This document shows positions 45,668 through 54,504 of a stretch of 64,000 bases of DNA, piece after piece. The position numbers and the translations under genes are program-made. Below the pieces are notes generated by a model that saw only the letters and a list, made by a program, of their open reading frames with translations, searched no databases and was not told where the DNA came from. Within the stretch, counting starts at the first letter, position 1, and each line of letters opens with the position of its first letter. The stretch is from Segatella copri. Its GTDB lineage: Bacteria; Bacteroidota; Bacteroidia; Bacteroidales; Bacteroidaceae. Location of the stretch: NCBI RefSeq assembly GCF_009495355.1, contig NZ_VZAD01000057.1, positions 41,462 to 105,461 on the forward strand, in the 5' to 3' direction.

Positions 45668-46225
45668 CTATTCTGAATGGGTTAAAAAGAATGCATCCAA
45701 TACTTCCTCAAACACATCATTAGGACTCACTTTATTGAAGAGACGCATAGAAGTTTTGAGTTTCAGCACGTCAATTCCGCTTCCCATGATATATTTGATA
45801 TCCTTATCCTTGTGGAGCAAGAGCGCCTTGCAGCATTCACGGAGTCTATCACCCAGAATTTCATGTTCAACATAGGCTCTGGCTTCACCCTCGCCATCCA
45901 AGCCATAGTATTTTGAATTGTAACTATGTCCGAGTCCCTTCTGTTGCGGGAAGATATACCATATCCAATGGCTTTGTTTTCTACCTCTTTTCAGTTCACT
46001 TAAAGCCTGGGTATAGGCAACCTCCTGTGCATCCAGGAAGCGCAAGAGATCATAGTGTGGCTGCTGAGCCTTTGGATATCCGATACTGTCCGAAGGTGTA
46101 GAATCGGACGCCAAGCTTTCACCAGCGACAATTTTCTCATGATCAATTCGTTTGGGGCATTTACCGGGAACGAATAAAGCACTCAAAGACTTCAAAAAAG
46201 TGACACCTAATTTAAAAACATTCAT
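45668..46225 (-). CDS. DUF1810 family protein
   Basis: A 185-residue protein. Residues about 60-185 match DUF1810 (FLDAQEVAYTQALSELKRGR, SHWIWYIFPQQKGLGHS, YIMGSGIDVLKLKTSMRLF). The first 55 residues are not part of the domain; they start with a hydrophobic segment and a low-complexity TPSD stretch, so the true start could be later. Function is unknown; such proteins occur in mobile regions and in some genomes near ADP-ribose related genes. Confidence 0.85.
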   Translation of the reverse strand: MNVFKLGVTFLKSLSALFVPGKCPKRIDHEKIVAGESLASDSTPSDSIGYPKAQQPHYDLLRFLDAQEVAYTQALSELKRGRKQSHWIWYIFPQQKGLGHSYNSKYYGLDGEGEARAYVEHEILGDRLRECCKALLLHKDKDIKYIMGSGIDVLKLKTSMRLFNKVSPNDVFEEVLDAFFLTHSE

Positions 46226-46294
46226 CCTCGTTTTATCGTTTTATTAAATTATATGAAACGGCACATACAATATTGCTTACTTCTTAAATACTAT

Positions 46295-47062
46295 TCAATT
46301 CGTTTGATATTTAGACCATGGCTTTATTGGATGTATTTCATGGACAGTTCCTACAGAATCACGATACCACGAATAATTCCATCCTGATCCCATATCCAAG
46401 TACAGAGCATATTTGACCTTCAAGTTTGCCAACTTTTCCACAAATTCGCTATAAGCCAACGCTTGCTTAGCCTCAACAATGCACAGCTTGCCATCTAGCT
46501 CGCATAATGCCCGATAAATATTCAATGGCTTATCCTTTCTAAATCTTGGCATAACTCGCCCATTATAAATAATCATATTCTGTCCAAAGCCCATACCTCT
46601 ATGCTTTTCCGCTTTCCTAAGTTCACTAGCGTAACTATCATACAGGAACTTCCATTTGCCTTGATACCAAACAAAAGCCCCCGTATTCGTTTTAGCCACG
46701 TAGCCTCTATAAAAAATACCACTAGACACATGATTTCCTGCTACATTGCGATGTGCAAAAGAATCCAAGCATTCCCCTGTAAACGCAGCCTCAGCACAAT
46801 AGCTCACAGACATATCCGTGTCTTTGCTTGGTCGCTTACCGCAAACCAAATCAACAGTGTTATAAATCGGTGTAAAGACTATCAATTCCCCAGAGTCTTT
46901 CCGATTAACAAAAGTTCTAGTATTGGAACTTGGCGCTGCAATCTTTATTGTTTCAGATAGGCTGTCAGCATTTACCTCTATCACAGAAGCCTTAGGCTTA
47001 TGGTTACAAGATAGCATAACCATAAGCACAAAACACATTGATAGAAGATTCAACTTTCTCAT
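46295..47062 (-). CDS. Lipoprotein, phosphodiester glycosidase-like
   Basis: A 255-residue lipoprotein with signal peptide and lipobox (MLSC at residues 16-19). The mature part has the order of DUF2233/NAGPA-type phosphodiester glycosidases: an early strand with AAFTGECLDSF, a GFGQNMIIYNG region, and the C-terminal ALYLDMGSGWNYSWYRD, which resembles the NLDGGGS region of that family with D kept. The similarity is by eye and weak. It would act at the cell envelope. Confidence 0.55.
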   Translation of the reverse strand: MRKLNLLSMCFVLMVMLSCNHKPKASVIEVNADSLSETIKIAAPSSNTRTFVNRKDSGELIVFTPIYNTVDLVCGKRPSKDTDMSVSYCAEAAFTGECLDSFAHRNVAGNHVSSGIFYRGYVAKTNTGAFVWYQGKWKFLYDSYASELRKAEKHRGMGFGQNMIIYNGRVMPRFRKDKPLNIYRALCELDGKLCIVEAKQALAYSEFVEKLANLKVKYALYLDMGSGWNYSWYRDSVGTVHEIHPIKPWSKYQTN

Positions 47063-47068
47063 ATCAAA

Positions 47069-47239
47069 TCATCGCTTCTTTCCGAAAATGGCACTCAACA
47101 CCATCTTTCCTATTTTTCTTTCCAATCCAGCCTTAGAGGTTGGAATCCCTGTTTCACGTGCAAACTTCTGTTTAGCCTGCGTGATACCGAGTGCCCGATT
47201 TAAGGAGAATGATACTCCTGGAATTTTAAACTTTGACAT
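47069..47239 (-). CDS. Small basic hypothetical protein
   Basis: A 56-residue protein, MSKFKIPGVSFSLNRALGIT at the start, ending in KKR, with 14 Lys or Arg. A second basic block is KQKFARETGIPTSKAGLERK. It is 6 bp upstream of the lipoprotein gene on the same strand, so they are probably co-transcribed. Small proteins of this kind are seen in Bacteroidota accessory regions, from memory; function unknown. Confidence 0.65.
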   Translation of the reverse strand: MSKFKIPGVSFSLNRALGITQAKQKFARETGIPTSKAGLERKIGKMVLSAIFGKKR

Positions 47240-47263
47240 AAGCTAATCATATATTAAAATTAA

Positions 47264-47572
47264 TCATTTACCAATTTCTTGAATTGCGTCATGCCATCCT
47301 CCTTTTTTATAAATTGCAAGAAGATGACGAAAGCCATCCCCGTAAATAGGGTCTGTACTCTTCTTCATATTCTCAATCGCCGCATCAGCCTCTTTAGCAT
47401 GAATTGCCTTCAATACAACATAACTTCCTAAATCGAGTTCTTTGATATCGTTGAAAATAGTCTTATCAAATAGATCTCTTAGGTGGGTTTTGTCCGTCAA
47501 TGAAATGCTTAGAATCTGCAAAACTTCATATGTCGAGCGTTTCAATTGCATATCATGGTGTACAATAGCCAC
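47264..47572 (-). pseudogene. C-terminal remnant of an IS4-type transposase, fused to another ORF
   Basis: Residues 1-45 (AIVHHDMQLKRSTYEVLQIL, then TDKTHLRDLFDKT) match the end of IS4-family transposases of Bacteroides, and the frame upstream still reads CLVAIV before stops appear, so the 5' part is lost. After FNDIKELD the frame continues into an unrelated 55-residue sequence (VVLKAIHAKEADAAIENMKK) of unknown origin. It is a transposon scar rather than a functional transposase. Confidence 0.7.
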
Positions 47573-47739
47573 GAGACAAAAAGTGATAATGGCAACACTA
47601 TCAAGTACGTTTCATTGCCAAATACTGCATAAAAGACTATAATTCAACTGTTTCAATGATTGTATTTAGAGCCTTATAACTAACCATAACTTACTATTAC
47701 TAACTAACCATAAAGTCTTGATTTTCAATATTCTTTGAT

Positions 47740-47793
47740 TTTTAACACTTCCTGAGTGTTTTTTGGCAGTTCCCGATTTTCCACATATTTTTG
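47740..47793 (+). promoter_or_regulatory. Hairpin and -7 box at the left edge of the mobilizable element
   Basis: AACACT/AGTGTT with a 5-base loop and a T run (about 47746-47768) is followed by TATTTTTG at 47786-47793. The box would start a transcript about 220 bases upstream of the regulator at 48018. The whole stretch 47643-48017 has no other gene. Confidence 0.4.
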
Positions 47794-47800
47794 CAGCGTA

Positions 47801-47810
47801 TTTCTACCGT
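47801..47810. other. Candidate left attachment core (attL)
   Basis: TTTCTACCGT here is repeated as a direct repeat at 61212-61221, beyond the Abi gene. The pair would enclose integrase, mobilization genes and cargo (about 13.4 kb). Ten matching bases between two regions of several hundred could arise by chance, so this is only a candidate. Confidence 0.3.
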
Positions 47811-47837
47811 GGAGAATTTGCGGAGCTTTTATTTTGT

Positions 47838-47956
47838 CATATCGTGAACGTAGTTGACAAGGGTTTACAAGTGGTTACGATGAAGGACAGATTTGAAGCT
47901 GATAGGCAAAAAGCGTTATATCGTGGACTGGGTTGACAAAGGTTGTCAATGGTTCA
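47838..47956 (+). repeat. Two direct repeats of about 40 bp, 79 bp apart
   Basis: The two units share TATCGTG, GTTGACAA, GGTT, CAA and GGTT at equal spacing (47841-47878 and 47920-47956). The second contains a perfect palindrome TTGACAA-AGG-TTGTCAA. They sit between the candidate attL and the regulator start and may be arm-binding sites for the integrase or operators for the HTH regulator. Confidence 0.55.
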
Positions 47957-48017
47957 CTTCCGTTTACTCCATCGGTGGAATACTCAAAGTATGTAGAACA
48001 TAGCAATATCAAAGAGT

Positions 48018-48968
48018 ATGAGACCGACAAGAAAATGTGAATTTTGTGGCAAGACATTCGTGCCAAGGAGCGGTATGCAGAAATACTGTTCCGAGGAATG
48101 TCAGGCAGAGGCAAAACGTCTTAGGAAGAAAAGACAGCAGGACTTGATTAACGGTATTGAGCCAATCATGAATCTGCAACATCAGGAGTATCTTACCTTC
48201 TCCAAAGCTGCCATTCTGATGGGATGCACCCGACAGTATATCTACAAACTTGTGGCTAACGGCAAGTTGAAGGCATCAAGATTGAGCAGCAGAATGGCAT
48301 TCGTTAGAAAGGCTGATATAGAGAAGATGTTTGAGGGTAATCCCTACAAGCGTGTGGTTCCTGCCAGCAAGAGCAAGCTCTGTAAAAAGGCAAAAACAGA
48401 AAAGCCAACACAAAACCAGGAACCAACAAAAGGGAAAGAGGAGAATGAGGTGCTTGACTATTATTCGGGCGAGGAAGTGATGTCCATTTATAAGGTCAAG
48501 AAGTCTTGGCTCTACACCTCTGCCAAGCGTAATCAGATACCGATGTGTCGTATTGCTGGCAAGAACTATTACAGCAAACGGCATATTGATGAGTTTTTCG
48601 GTACTGCCGTTGACATCCACAGCATCAAAGAATGGGTGACAGCTGATGATGTGGATAATGTTTTCAACATGAGCAAGTCGGCACTTAGGGCATACACCTA
48701 CCGCCATAAGATACCGACCAAACGTGAGTATGGTCATACTTATTACTCCAAGGAACCTCTTGAAGAATTTCGCAGGACTGACCTCATGAACGATGACAGC
48801 TATTATACCACCGAACAGGTGCAACAGTTGTATGGTCTGACAAGTGCCAACATCTGCCATATCGTGAGAGTTCACCATATCAGCAAGGTAAAAGTGGGCG
48901 TAAAGAACCTGCTTTTGAAGACGGATGTGGAACGTGCAATGGCAGAAAGGGCAGCAAAAGGACTGTGA
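48018..48968 (+). CDS. Multi-HTH (excisionase-type) regulator of the mobile element
   Basis: A 316-residue protein. An N-terminal zinc-ribbon-like segment (CEFCGKTFVPRSGMQKYCSE with C-x2-C ... C-x3-C) is followed by four winged-helix excisionase-like units: LTFSKAAILMGCTRQYIYKL, SGEEVMSIYKVKKSWLYTSA, TADDVDNVFNMSKSALRAYT and TTEQVQQLYGLTSANICHIV. Such genes precede the integrase in Bacteroidota mobilizable elements. It may control integration and excision by binding the repeats at 47838-47956. Confidence 0.8.
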   Translation: MRPTRKCEFCGKTFVPRSGMQKYCSEECQAEAKRLRKKRQQDLINGIEPIMNLQHQEYLTFSKAAILMGCTRQYIYKLVANGKLKASRLSSRMAFVRKADIEKMFEGNPYKRVVPASKSKLCKKAKTEKPTQNQEPTKGKEENEVLDYYSGEEVMSIYKVKKSWLYTSAKRNQIPMCRIAGKNYYSKRHIDEFFGTAVDIHSIKEWVTADDVDNVFNMSKSALRAYTYRHKIPTKREYGHTYYSKEPLEEFRRTDLMNDDSYYTTEQVQQLYGLTSANICHIVRVHHISKVKVGVKNLLLKTDVERAMAERAAKGL

Positions 48969-49096
48969 TTTCAAATGATTTCATCATTATCCATCAGTTA
49001 CTATGAATAATTGGAGTCACGGAGATTTCATTCCGTTATTTTGCAGCTGTGAAGAGACACTTCACCACGAATAATTATCAATAATACATATCAGTT

Positions 49097-50218
49097 ATGA
49101 GCAACATTTGCAAGACCGTATCATTGCGTACACGCAAAATCAAGGACGGACACATGCTGTCCTATTATCTTGACTATTATCCTGGCTATCGTGATGAGAG
49201 CACGATGAAAGTCATCCGCCATGAGTCGCTTGGCATCTACATCTATGCCAAGCCGAAGAACCAGATGGAACATAAGTACAACCTCAATCTTACGGCAAGA
49301 GCCGAGGCGATACGCTGCCGTCGCTTCGAGGCTATCGTCAACGAGCGTTATGATTTCTTCGACAAGGAGAAGATGAAAGGAGATTTCCTCGCCTACTTCA
49401 AGAGACTGGCAGACAAGAAGAACTCCAAGTGGCAACACGTCTATATGCACTTTCGTACCTTCACGCAAGGCAAGTGTACCTTCGGTGAGATAAACGTGGA
49501 CTTGTGCAACAGATTTCGTGAGTATCTGCTGACAGCACCACAGGGACTGCATAAGAACAGAAAGCTGCATATCAACTCAGCTGCCAACTACTGGTCAACT
49601 TTCCGTGCTTCAATCCACACTGCCTATCGTGACCGCAAGATAAAGGAGAACCCGAACGGTTTCTTGGAGCGTATCGAGACAATCCCGACTGACAAGGAGC
49701 ATCTTTCACAGGACGAGGTTATCCGCTTGGCATCCACACCATGCTCTGCTCCTGCCTTGAAGCGAGCCTTCCTGTTTTCTTGTCTTACGGCATTGAGAAA
49801 GAGCGACATCAAGAAACTCACTTGGGAGGAGATACAGCCATACGGCAGCGATGGTGTGATGTATGTCACCACACGAATGCAGAAGACAAAGGACATCGTG
49901 CATAACCCAATCAGTGAAGAAGCCTTGGAACTGATAGGCTATTCACCAGATAAACGTGGCAAGGTGTTCCCTGATTTCAAAGACTCCATGACACAGGCAC
50001 CATTGAAGAACTGGCTGAGAGAAGCAGGGATTACCAAGCATATCTCCTATCATTGCTCACGCCACAGTTTTGCCTGTCTCCAGTTAGACGCAGGAACAAG
50101 TATTGCCGTAGTGCAGCGTTATCTCGGTCACAAGAATGTGGCAACAACAGAAGTGTATGCCAAGATTTCCGATGCTCAGAAGCGTGCTTCGGTTGGCTGT
50201 ATCACCTTGAAGAAGTAA
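49097..50218 (+). CDS. Tyrosine recombinase/integrase
   Basis: A 373-residue integrase: arm-binding N-terminus, SAM-like core-binding domain (about residues 95-190) and catalytic domain with Arg in LRKSDIKKLTWEEI, HCSRHSFACLQLDAGTS (H-x2-R), and the C-terminal LGHKNVATTEVYAKI with the nucleophilic Tyr. It is of the kind found in NBU and CTnDOT-like elements of Bacteroides. It should integrate and, with the excisionase, excise the element. Confidence 0.93.
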   Translation: MSNICKTVSLRTRKIKDGHMLSYYLDYYPGYRDESTMKVIRHESLGIYIYAKPKNQMEHKYNLNLTARAEAIRCRRFEAIVNERYDFFDKEKMKGDFLAYFKRLADKKNSKWQHVYMHFRTFTQGKCTFGEINVDLCNRFREYLLTAPQGLHKNRKLHINSAANYWSTFRASIHTAYRDRKIKENPNGFLERIETIPTDKEHLSQDEVIRLASTPCSAPALKRAFLFSCLTALRKSDIKKLTWEEIQPYGSDGVMYVTTRMQKTKDIVHNPISEEALELIGYSPDKRGKVFPDFKDSMTQAPLKNWLREAGITKHISYHCSRHSFACLQLDAGTSIAVVQRYLGHKNVATTEVYAKISDAQKRASVGCITLKK

Positions 50219-50240
50219 CCATTTGACAATAACACGCAGA

Positions 50241-50280
50241 AAAGGACTGTTGGAATGATAGTGTTCCAATAGTCCTTTTC
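50241..50280 (+). terminator. Terminator after the integrase gene
   Basis: AAGGACTGTTGGAA pairs with TTCCAATAGTCCTT over 12 to 14 bp, followed by TTTCTCATTTTG. The stretch 50281-50587 has no gene; a -7 box TAACTTTG lies at 50537-50544, 44 bp before the next start. Confidence 0.85.
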
Positions 50281-50587
50281 TCATTTTGTTGGTTCTATTT
50301 GTGGTCGTGGATAGAACCAATTCGACAAATACATCCTAATATCTATAGATATTGAAGAGGAACTGCAATTTTCCATTTTCTTTGCCCTTACCTTTGTAGT
50401 CAGCAATTAGCCGCAACTGGCACTAACGAGCAGTTTAAAGTATGATTCAGAGTATGATATCATATAAGAACGCTAATAAAGCGTAAAAGAAAGAGTGCCA
50501 GAGAACGTAAATGCTGTTTTCACATGCTTCTGCATCTAACTTTGTGGAAGTTTTTGAAAGAAGAATAACAATAAAACGAATACAATA

Positions 50588-51355
50588 ATGATAGAAAACG
50601 AGACAACTTCAGATTGTACCATCTACGCTTTTGTTGGTACTGCAATTCTCGCCATCTCTCTTGTCGTGGCTATGTATGTAGGCAATGACTTTCACCAAAG
50701 TCTGTTTGTCGAGTCAATCATCTTTGTAGGGAGCAACATCCTGCTTTGGGCGATATTCATTTCTATGGTGAATTATCCCTATGAACTGATGACCATTGGT
50801 AGCAACAGCAAGACAAAGAAAAACGTTGTAGAAGCAGAGCCAGCAACAGAACAAGAACAGCCAAAGCAAACATTACCACAAACAGAGTCAGCACAATACA
50901 GTCATGAGGACTATGCCAAGTGTGTAGAGGCACAAGAAAAAGAAGCACAGGAGATAAAGGAAAAACGAACGAGAGCCGTACTTGACTATGTGCATCGTAC
51001 CATGTCAAGGTTTCTGTATGAGGAAGATTTGTACAAGGTAATTGAGGCTGTCAAGGAATGGAGCAACGACACCAACTATACCCCGATAGCAATAAACCGT
51101 TTCAAGGAGACGGTTGAGAATATTCCTTTAAGACACTTCGTGTGGAATATCGCAGAACGTTTGGGTAAGCGTGATTACACAATGGCAATGCGAATAGCCT
51201 TTGTCAAGGCTTTATTTCCAAAGCCGTTTGAAGGCTTGGACTACAGCACATTGAAGAACCTGAAAGCACCATGTTCCAATGATATAATCCCTATTGACGA
51301 GCCTGCCAATGGTAGATATGATTTCCATGATGTTACAGAGAAAACTTCCGAATAA
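50588..51355 (+). CDS. Hypothetical membrane protein of the mobilizable element
   Basis: A 255-residue protein with two N-terminal membrane helices (about residues 10-30 and 36-58), a Glu/Gln-rich charged linker (about residues 75-120) and a helical C-terminal domain (MSRFLYEEDLYKVIEAVKEW and onward). Not recognised. Position between integrase and the excisionase-like gene matches unnamed orf genes of NBU-type elements. Confidence 0.65.
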   Translation: MIENETTSDCTIYAFVGTAILAISLVVAMYVGNDFHQSLFVESIIFVGSNILLWAIFISMVNYPYELMTIGSNSKTKKNVVEAEPATEQEQPKQTLPQTESAQYSHEDYAKCVEAQEKEAQEIKEKRTRAVLDYVHRTMSRFLYEEDLYKVIEAVKEWSNDTNYTPIAINRFKETVENIPLRHFVWNIAERLGKRDYTMAMRIAFVKALFPKPFEGLDYSTLKNLKAPCSNDIIPIDEPANGRYDFHDVTEKTSE

Positions 51356-51463
51356 TCCCCATTGTTAGAGTTATTCCTTCGTGAATGACAAATGACTGTC
51401 ACGAACCTCAGTAACGGAAGCATCATTCTGTTCCTTTGCACCAGTTATTAACAAAGTATCAGA

Positions 51464-51835
51464 ATGAATAAGGAATTAACTTTCAACGACCTTCCAATGG
51501 TCGTTGCCCAGCTTCGGGATGAAGTGGTGGGCATGAAGCAGATGATCACCAATCTGCAATCACAGAACAAGCCACAAAAGGCGAACACGCACATACCTAT
51601 GAGTGTGGAGGAGGCATCGGCATATCTCAAAATGCCGATGGCAACTCTCTACATGAAACTTGGAAACGGCAGCATTCCTGCCACCAAGCCGGGCAAGCGT
51701 TACTGCCTTTATCAAGATGAACTTGACAAGTGGCTGGAGACTAACCGCAAGAATCCTGTACCTCTCACGGCGGAGGAAGAGAACGCAGCCATTCTTGCAG
51801 GAAACAAGCGCAAGCCGAAACCCTTAAACTGGTAA
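51464..51835 (+). CDS. Helix-turn-helix (excisionase family) protein
   Basis: A 123-residue protein with a short coiled coil (LPMVVAQLRDEVVGMKQMIT) and a winged HTH_17 domain (PMSVEEASAYLKMPMATLYM, then GSIPATKPGKRYCLYQDELD). It is the standard small excisionase-like gene before the DUF3987 gene in Bacteroidota mobilizable elements. The stop is 4 bp before the next start. Confidence 0.85.
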   Translation: MNKELTFNDLPMVVAQLRDEVVGMKQMITNLQSQNKPQKANTHIPMSVEEASAYLKMPMATLYMKLGNGSIPATKPGKRYCLYQDELDKWLETNRKNPVPLTAEEENAAILAGNKRKPKPLNW

Positions 51836-51839
51836 TGTC

Positions 51840-53204
51840 ATGGATGCGCTTGAAATATGTAACAAGCTACGCTCGGAGGCTTCGGGCGTAGCCACTTCTG
51901 GAATTCCTCTTGACGTATTCCCCCAGAAAATGCAGCAGATGATTCTTGATTTGGCAAGGACGGAGAACTATTCCATTGAGTTTACCGCTACTTCCCTTAT
52001 ATCCGCTATGGCAGCAGCCGTCGGCAACTCCTGCTATATCCGGATTAAAGGCAATTGGATTACTTCACCTATCCTATATGTCATTCTTGTTGGCAGACCA
52101 GGAGTCGGCAAGACTCCACCTTTGAACTTTGCCTACAAGCCGTTGCACGACATTGATACTGAAGAGCACCATAAGTTCAAGGCTCTAAAGAATGAGTATG
52201 CAGCCATTGTGGAGAGGAGCAAGGGCAAAAAACGGACGGAATGGGAATCGTTACCTCCTGTACCAGTCCTGCATAAGAATATCATGAATGACTTCACGCC
52301 AGAGATTCTGATGCGCAATCACGATGCCAACCTCAGAGGTGTGGCAGTTGTGGTGGATGAGATAATGGGGCTATTCAATACCATCAACCGATACAACAAC
52401 AGTTCTTTTGTACAACAGATGCTGTCGGCTCACAATGGCTTGCCAGTAGATGTTTCTCGTTGTAATCTTGATTGTCCTTTACGCATTGACTATCCTTGCA
52501 TACAGATTGTGGGAACTATCCAGACTGGTATTGTGCATGAACTTTATGATATGGGATTCAAGAAGAATGGTTTTCTTGACCGTTTTCTGATCACATACCC
52601 AAAAGGTTTGAAGATTGCTCCTTGGGTTAAGGTTCCAAAACAAGATGCTGCAATCATTGAAAGACCATTCCGTGTATGGAAAGAGATCATAGACAAGGCT
52701 GTGGCTCTTCCTTTTACGGAAGGCATCTTCAATGTTCTTGACTTCTCTGATGAAGCCATTGACATATTCTATGATTGGCAGAATGAGGACATAGAACGGC
52801 AGAATGCCATTACGGATGAAAAAATGATAGACTCACGTGCTGCAAAAGTTCCTTTGAACACTGCTCGACTTGCCTTGATATTCCAGCTGTTCCGTTGGGC
52901 TTGTGATGAGTCTCACAAAGATTTTGTTGATGCGGAGTCCGTGAATGCAGCCATACGGATGAGCGATTACTTTGAGAAGTCATACAAAAGGATGGATGAC
53001 CTCGTTTTAACCGAGGCTACCGATCCTGTGAAGAAACAGGTACTTGACTCGTTGGGAAACAAGTTCGTAACTGCTGAGGCAGTAAAGGCTGGAGCGGATT
53101 TCGGTTTTGCAAGACGTACTGTCATGTATATGCTCAAAGACTTCTGTCAGAGAAACTTTATCATCAAAGACAAGCAAGGCAATTATGAGAAAGTACAGAA
53201 GTAG
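51840..53204 (+). CDS. DUF3987 domain protein (replication-associated ATPase-like)
   Basis: A 454-residue protein. A nucleotide-binding loop GRPGVGKTP is near residue 85 and a DEIMGLF acidic motif (Walker B-like) near residue 174, followed by a helicase-like core typical of DUF3987. In mobilizable elements of Bacteroides this gene precedes a primase and is thought to act in element replication. Start ATG at 51840 overlaps a TAATGTCATGG context after the excisionase-like gene. Confidence 0.88.
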   Translation: MDALEICNKLRSEASGVATSGIPLDVFPQKMQQMILDLARTENYSIEFTATSLISAMAAAVGNSCYIRIKGNWITSPILYVILVGRPGVGKTPPLNFAYKPLHDIDTEEHHKFKALKNEYAAIVERSKGKKRTEWESLPPVPVLHKNIMNDFTPEILMRNHDANLRGVAVVVDEIMGLFNTINRYNNSSFVQQMLSAHNGLPVDVSRCNLDCPLRIDYPCIQIVGTIQTGIVHELYDMGFKKNGFLDRFLITYPKGLKIAPWVKVPKQDAAIIERPFRVWKEIIDKAVALPFTEGIFNVLDFSDEAIDIFYDWQNEDIERQNAITDEKMIDSRAAKVPLNTARLALIFQLFRWACDESHKDFVDAESVNAAIRMSDYFEKSYKRMDDLVLTEATDPVKKQVLDSLGNKFVTAEAVKAGADFGFARRTVMYMLKDFCQRNFIIKDKQGNYEKVQK

Positions 53205-53214
53205 AATCACCATC

Positions 53215-53320
53215 TTGCACCGTTTGCACTTTGCACTTCTTGCACTCTTGCACAAAAGATGCTGTATTTTGTGCCAAACAAGTGCAAAAGTGCAGAAAGT
53301 GCAAGGTGCAACAAGTGCAG
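53215..53320. repeat. Mirror-spaced iterated inverted repeat (5 + 5 hexamers), candidate origin
   Basis: TTGCAC occurs at 53215, 53224, 53231, 53240 and 53248. GTGCAA or GTGCAG occurs at 53282, 53290, 53299, 53306 and 53315. The spacings are 9, 7, 9, 8 and then 8, 9, 7, 9, an exact mirror. The two 39-bp arms pair imperfectly around a 28-base loop. It lies between the DUF3987 gene and the primase start at 53327. Iterated sites here suggest a replication origin or a binding array for the primase or ATPase. Confidence 0.75.
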
Positions 53321-53326
53321 AGCCTT

Positions 53327-54349
53327 ATGAGTGAGTATAGATTCCATCTACAGAAATACAAGCTGGGCAACCGATATGCTTGCCCTCAATGTGGGCGTAA
53401 GCGTTGCTTTGTAAGATATATTGACGAGGAAGGACAGATTGTATTTCCTGACAATGTGGGGCGTTGTGACCATGAACAGAGTTGTGGCTACCATTATTCT
53501 CCGTCTGATTATTTCAAGGACAATCCCGATGCCAACAGCAATGATGATTGGAGATATAAAACACCAATCAAAGAGTGCAGTAAAGAGAAACCTCTTCCAA
53601 CTTTCATTGATAGCAAGCTGGTGGAGCAAACACTGCATGCTTATTCTGTCAATCCTTTGTACAGATACATTTCAACGGTCTTTGGCAAAGAGGAGACAGA
53701 ACGGCTGTTTGCCTTGTACAAGGTCGGCACTTCAAAGAAATGGGGCGGTTCAACTATCTTCTGGCAGATAGATGTCAATGGGAATGTGCGCACTGGCAAG
53801 ATAATGAAGTATGATGACAAGACAGGACACCGCATCAAGGAACCTCACAGCCTGGTGACTTGGGTACACTCGGAACTAAAATTGCCAGACTTTACACTTC
53901 GGCAGTGCTTCTTTGGCGAACATCTGTTGACAGATAAAACCACGACCAAGACTATAGCCATAGTGGAGAGTGAAAAGACAGCCATCATTGCCACACACTT
54001 CATGTCTGATTTCGTGTGGTTGGCTACTGGAGGCATGAACGGATGTTTCAATAAAGATGCTGTCGAAGTCCTAAGCGGTCGGGAGGTTGTTTTGGTTCCA
54101 GACCTTGGGGCAATGGATAAGTGGAAAAGCAAACTTCCGTTGCTGCAATCAATATGCAAGCAAGTTCTTGTCAGCAGTATCTTGGAAGACAATGCCACCG
54201 ATGAACAAAAGGTCAATGGTCTTGACATTGCCGACTTCCTGCTGATGACGGAAACACCACAGATGGCGCTACAAAGGCTGATAAAGCAACATCCGCCACT
54301 CCAACATCTGATAGATAGCCTCGGGTTGGTGTTGGTGGAAGAGCCATAG
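53327..54349 (+). CDS. Primase-like protein (CHC2-type zinc finger and Toprim)
   Basis: A 340-residue protein starting MSEYRFHLQKYKLGNRYACP. A CHC2-like zinc finger (CPQCGRKRCF, later CDHEQSCGYH) is at residues about 20-60. A Toprim-like domain follows: TIAIVESEKTAIIATHF gives the catalytic Glu, and VLVPDLGAMDKWKSK the metal aspartates. A longer frame from 53231 would be translated out of the repeat array and is rejected. It probably primes replication of the excised element. Confidence 0.85.
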   Translation: MSEYRFHLQKYKLGNRYACPQCGRKRCFVRYIDEEGQIVFPDNVGRCDHEQSCGYHYSPSDYFKDNPDANSNDDWRYKTPIKECSKEKPLPTFIDSKLVEQTLHAYSVNPLYRYISTVFGKEETERLFALYKVGTSKKWGGSTIFWQIDVNGNVRTGKIMKYDDKTGHRIKEPHSLVTWVHSELKLPDFTLRQCFFGEHLLTDKTTTKTIAIVESEKTAIIATHFMSDFVWLATGGMNGCFNKDAVEVLSGREVVLVPDLGAMDKWKSKLPLLQSICKQVLVSSILEDNATDEQKVNGLDIADFLLMTETPQMALQRLIKQHPPLQHLIDSLGLVLVEEP

Positions 54350-54504
54350 CACTACTGGCAGCAGTTATAACGAGTTCGCTTGCGAACATATCCCTTGGGT
54401 GGAGCCTAATACACCGAGCAAGCTCAGTAATTAGGGCAAACAGCCATTATATGTGTACAGCAAGCTGAATTTCATATGTACAATCAATTAAAACAAGCAA
54501 TTTT
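54350..54504 (+). other. Candidate oriT region upstream of mobV
   Basis: Non-coding 155 bp directly upstream of the relaxase gene, with a GTTCGC-TT-GCGAAC hairpin at about 54371-54384 and two ATATGTRTACA-like repeats near 54448 and 54473. MobV relaxases usually nick close to their own gene; the exact nick site cannot be named. Confidence 0.4.
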
